The notes below the pieces were generated by a model. It was not told where the DNA came from and did no database searches. It saw only the letters and a program-made list of their open reading frames with translations. 64,000 nucleotides of DNA from Gigaspora rosea (lineage: Eukaryota > Glomeromycota > Glomeromycetes > Diversisporales > Gigasporaceae): positions 268,981 through 332,980 of the forward strand of contig QKWP01000026.1 in NCBI GenBank assembly GCA_003550325.1. Direction: 5' to 3'. The translations under genes and the position numbers were made by a program. How positions within the stretch are numbered: position 1 is the stretch's first letter; the number at the start of each line of letters is the position of its first letter. Positions 60,239-64,000 of the stretch are shown piece by piece.

Positions 60239-60707
60239 TATTACTGAATTCAAAACTTTAAATCCTGGGCCCTAAAGATGCAGAAAAATTGGCTAGTTGC
60301 AACAGCATGCAGGCTTGAGATACTTACCCAATATAGTAGAGGCAGCTGCATAGCTTGAGATTCAAACTCCTGAGAAGTATACTAGTAGAGGATTTCAGAT
60401 ATACCAATCTGAAAGCATAAAGCACCTACCTGGCAACTGACACCAAATTGGAAGTGATAATACTAGGTAGTATGGATAAAGTAGCGAATATGTGAATACC
60501 AATTGTTGGTTGAAGAGGAATGTACAAAGCCAAGTCAGCCATATAAATGAGAATATAGAAGGTTCTTGTAGATTTAGATCATGGATAAAATAGTACTAGT
60601 CTCAGTACTTAGTAGATAGTATATAGATTGTACAATAATATTGTAATGATCGATATGCATTCAATAAAGACCAGAGACACGATCTCATCTTAACAAAAAA
60701 AAAAATT
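60239..60707 (+). mobile_element. SINE-like retroposon with A tail and 10-bp duplication
   Basis: TTATGATTCA occurs exactly at 60229-60238 and 60708-60717, and the satellite sequence is otherwise continuous across the insertion. The insert ends in a CTTAAC plus A-run. The head contains GATTCAAACTCC (about 60359), close to a pol III B box, with GTAGAGGCAGC upstream as a weak A box. These features fit LINE-mediated retrotransposition of a 469-bp non-coding RNA. Confidence 0.75.
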
Positions 60708-61063
60708 TTATGATTCACAAAATTTACTAGTTAATTTTAACTTTATGTACTAAGAAACTTGTTCAAACCTAAAAATATATTAAATTGGTATATTATTTTT
60801 ATTTGACTTAAAATTTGAATTAGATACTTAAATTTGATTTTTTTTGATCAAAAATCCAAAATTATGCATCTATTCTTTAAATTTCAAGTAAAATAAAAAC
60901 AATTCTGCAAATTTAATATATTTTTAGGTTTTTAATAAGTTTACTTAGTGCATAATGTTAGAATTAATTAGTAAAATATTATAAATTATAAGATTTTATA
61001 AAGTTTTATTAATAAAATTCTATAAAACCTTATGGCTTGCAAAATTTTACTAATTAATACTAA

Positions 61064-61894
61064 GGAAAGTGCAGTAAATTATATGATTAGATTTATATAG
61101 GTCCTAACCAGTGTTGAAATTGGATTGCGAAATCTGCAGACTGCAACAAATTTTAAATTTTCGCAACCAGAATCTGAAATGAACATGCAAATTCCATACA
61201 TAAATTTGCTAATTTTACTTATAAATTTTGATTAAAAGCTTATACAAGCAACTAAATTTTTATAAATTCCTATAACCCCCAACTATTTTTTTTATTTAGT
61301 TGCAGCCCACAACTAATTTAAAAATTGAATTTCAGACACTGGTCCTAACACCCTAGTGATAGGACTATTGACCAATCAAATTTTATAAAATTTAAAAAAA
61401 CTCAAAAAGTTTTTGATCTAAAAATAAGCTACTCCACAATTGCCAAAAGTCGTACATAATTGATGTCTAAATTTACTAAGCGAATCAATTAAAATCGCTT
61501 AAGTAAACTTATTTAGGAGGTCAAAATACACTTACTACAAAATTTTTTAAGTATGTGAATTTTTTATTATTTGACTTTTGATATTTATATTTGACAGAAA
61601 AATTATAATTTTTTAAAAAATATATTTGACAAACATAAAATTTAAAAGTTAAATAATAAAAAATTCTTCAATTTTAATAAAAATTTTAGAATATATGTAT
61701 TTTGGTCTTTCAACCAAGTTTACTTAATTGATAATTAATAATTCATATAGTAGAATTTAGACTTTACTATGTAGCAACTATCTGCAATTAACTAAAATTG
61801 ATTTTACTTCAATATTATTAACTATTTATACTATATATATATAGGACGTAATAAATAGGAACCTCTAAAAATTACATGATTTACTGCACTTTCC
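61064..61894. mobile_element. PIF/Harbinger-type element, TAA duplication
   Basis: The ends are GGAAAGTGCAGTAAATTATA and the complement of ATTTACTGCACTTTCC. TAA lies directly outside both (61061-61063, 61895-61897) and restores the satellite sequence when removed. It is non-coding and contains a nested hAT-type MITE. Confidence 0.75.
61109..61341. mobile_element. hAT-type MITE nested in the Harbinger-type element
   Basis: The ends are CAGTGTTGAAATTGG and AATTTCAGACACTG, with perfect 8-mers GTCCTAAC on both sides (61101-61108, 61342-61349). The interior has paired CTGCAGACTGCAACAAA and GTTGCAGCCCACAACT words. The CAGTGTT end resembles that of 46614-47495. Confidence 0.8.
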
Positions 61895-63154
61895 TAACTT
61901 AATATACCAAGTAAACTTTGTTTAGAACCTAAAAATGTATTAAATCAGCAGTATTGCTTTATTTTACTTGAAATTTGGAAAAAAGATGCTTAAATTTGAG
62001 TTTTTGATCAAAAAAATCCAAAATTATGTATCTTTTTTCCAAATTTTGAAACAATACTGCTAATTTAATATATTTTTAGATTCTAAACAAGTTTATTAGT
62101 GCATAAAGTTAGAATTAATTTATAAAAATTGTGAACCATAAGATTTTATAAAATTTTATTAATAAAATTTTATAAATCCTATAATTCACAAATTTTTATT
62201 AATTAATTCTAATTTTACACACTAAGTAAACTTGTTCAGCATCTAAAATACATCAAATTTTTAGAATTATACAGTATTTATTTTACTTAAAATTTGAAAA
62301 GAATATGCTTAAACTTGATTTTTGATCAAAAATCCAAAATTATGCATCTTCTTTAAATTTTAAGTAAAAAAAAAACAATGCTATCAATTTAATGTATTTT
62401 TAAATTCTAAACAAGTTTACTTGGTGCATTATATTAAAATTAATTAGTAAAATTTTATTATTATATATTTTTAAAATTTTATTAATAAAATTCTATAAAA
62501 TATTATTATTCACAATATTTTACTAATTATTCTAATTTATGAACTAAATAAACTTTTTTAGAACATAAAAATATATTAAATCAGCAGAATTGGTTTCATT
62601 TTACTTAAAATTTAAAAAAAGATATATAATTTTGGATTTTTGATCAAAAAAGTCAAATTTAAGCATATTTTTCCAAATCAAGTAAAATAAAAACAACACT
62701 ACTAATTTAATATATTTTTAGGTTTTAAACAAGTTTACTTAATGCATAACTGATAAAGTTAGAATTAATTAGTAAGATTTTGTGAATCATAAGATTTTAT
62801 AGAATTTAATTAATAAAATTTTATAAAATCTTATGATTTACAAACTTTTATTAATTAATTCTAACTTTATATACTAAATAAACTTATTCTAAATCTAAAA
62901 ATGTATAAAATTGGTAGTGTTATTTTTATTTTACTTAAATTTGCATAAATATAACTTTTTGATCAAAAATCTAAATTTATGCATCTTTCTTCTAAATTTC
63001 AAGTAAAATAAAAATAATTATACTATATTAATGTAGTTTTAGATTTAGAACAAGTTTACTAGCTGTTAGTATATAAAGTAAAAACTAATTAGTAAAATTT
63101 TGTGAATTATAAGATTTTATAGAATTTTATTAATATATTTCTATACAAGTTTAC

Positions 63155-63480
63155 TAAAATGCACCTATGGTATTTTTAGAATAGCCAATCAAAATTTAAG
63201 ATTAGGTGTAACATAAAATTTTAGTTTTTTGTTTATTTTTTAAGAAAGATTTATATCTCAAAAGTTTGCTTATGAAACCACCTTTGGAAATCTAATAAAA
63301 AAATTTCTTGCTAAAATTTTGTATATACTAATGCCTTAATAAAATTCCAGGCCTCACCCTAACCCTAAGATAATAATAATTTATTTTTGGTTTATAAAAA
63401 TTTATTTTTTTGTTTTTTTGTTACACAAATTTGCAAATCTAATTTACCTATGATGTAAAATACTATAGGCGGTTTTTATA
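63155..63480. mobile_element. TIR element, diverged copy of the 57907 family
   Basis: The ends TAAAATGCACCTATGGTATT and the complement of TACTATAGGCGGTTTTTATA pair well. The interior keeps GGTGTAACATAAAATTTTAG, TATGAAACCACC and CCTCACCCTAACCCTAAG. It interrupts the satellite array. Confidence 0.6.
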
Positions 63481-63634
63481 TCATTTGATTCAAGTAAAAT
63501 AAAAATAATTCTGCCAATTTGATATATTTCTAGGTGTAAACAAGTTTTATTTAGTGCATAAACTTAGAATTAATTAATAAAACTTTGTAAATTAAACGAT
63601 TTTACTAATTAATTCTAGCTTTATGTACAAGTAA

Positions 63635-64000
63635 GGCCACTCCAATTTAATTCTTTGTTTAACATTACAAGTTCAAAATTTTTTAGAGGGGGGGGACTTA
63701 ACAACAAATGATTAGGTCCAGTTTGGGTCCAGCCAGGATCGGAATAGGTCCGGTTCAGGTCCGGTCCAGGATCGGTCCAGACTCAGCCTCTAAATTTTAT
63801 ACAGACTGGTCTGAGTCTGAATATACTTATATTTATTTTTTGGTGCTAACAAGTTTACATAGTGAAATGAGTTAGAATTAATTAGTAAAATTTTATGAAT
63901 CATGAGATTTTATAGAATTTTATTAATAAAATTTTATAAAATCTTATTATACACAAATTTTTATTAATTAATTCTAACTTTATGCACTAAGTAAACTTGT
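63635..64000. mobile_element. Second PIF/Harbinger-type satellite carrier, cut by window end
   Basis: It starts GGCCACTCCAATTTAATTCT with TAA directly outside (63632-63634). It then shows the same GC-rich block (GGTCCAGTTTGGGTCCAGCC) and the first satellite unit as the element at 23571. Identity is high, so the two copies are young. It inserted into the older satellite array. Confidence 0.8.

Larger units (their letters stand above)
59335..63634. repeat. Older palindromic satellite array, interrupted by insertions
   Basis: Diverged units of the same 330-bp double palindrome as at 23770-25200 (AAGTTTACTTAGTRCAT landmarks near 59341, 59825, 60135, 60948 and several more to 63540). Many substitutions and small indels show it is older than the 23.8-kb array. 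It is interrupted by the elements at 60239-60707, 61064-61894 and 63155-63480, and is cut on the right by the element at 63635. Confidence 0.8.

Overview
The window is a very AT-rich eukaryotic (fungal-type) sequence: spliceosomal introns of about 60-105 bp, no operons, no ribosome binding sites, and almost all of it transposable elements in various states of decay. The families I recognise (an uncharacterised multigene family at 27.4-29.7 kb, Helitron Rep/helicase and RPA-like proteins, a divergent SAM-dependent methyltransferase, a lone RING-H2 fragment) resemble those of arbuscular mycorrhizal fungi (Glomeromycotina). That placement rests on recollection of the families and base composition, so treat it as likely, not proven. 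Only one gene looks intact, the four-exon methyltransferase at 50907-52216 (minus).

Layout. 0.6-5.5 kb: a 4.35-kb non-autonomous Helitron-like element on the minus strand whose 5' end is tandemly repeated four times, plus a detached 3' end. 5.6-12.5 kb: a PIF/Harbinger-type MITE (TTA duplication), two Mutator-like elements with perfect 9-bp duplications (6770-8288; 11743-12505), a short Helitron-like element on the plus strand (10570-11325) and foldbacks. 13-26.7 kb: hAT-, pogo- and Harbinger-type non-autonomous elements, several strong palindromes, and a 1.77-kb element filled with a roughly 330-bp palindromic satellite. 27.4-29.7 kb: a broken copy of an uncharacterised gene family. 29.8-39.6 kb: a 9.8-kb decayed Helitron with an RPA-like gene (plus strand) facing a Rep-helicase gene (minus strand). 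39.9-48.2 kb: pogo-type MITEs, a RING-H2 fragment, a 535-bp palindrome, a tandem array with lysine-rich translation and a hAT element. 49.4-50.5 kb: a GC-rich, tRNA-headed block with an assembly gap. 50.9-52.6 kb: the methyltransferase and an upstream minisatellite. 56-64 kb: nested elements (pogo, Harbinger, hAT, SINE-like) and a second, older copy of the 330-bp satellite.

The most notable system is the Helitron family. The large coding element and at least two non-coding relatives share a 14-bp 5' motif (ACCAGTAYGATCAC). An inverted copy of that motif lies just inside a hairpin next to the 3' end, the asymmetric arrangement associated with Helitron2/Helentron-type elements. The other elements act alone as parasites. 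Their nesting gives a relative time order, and many are long inverted repeats that would give double-stranded RNA if transcribed.
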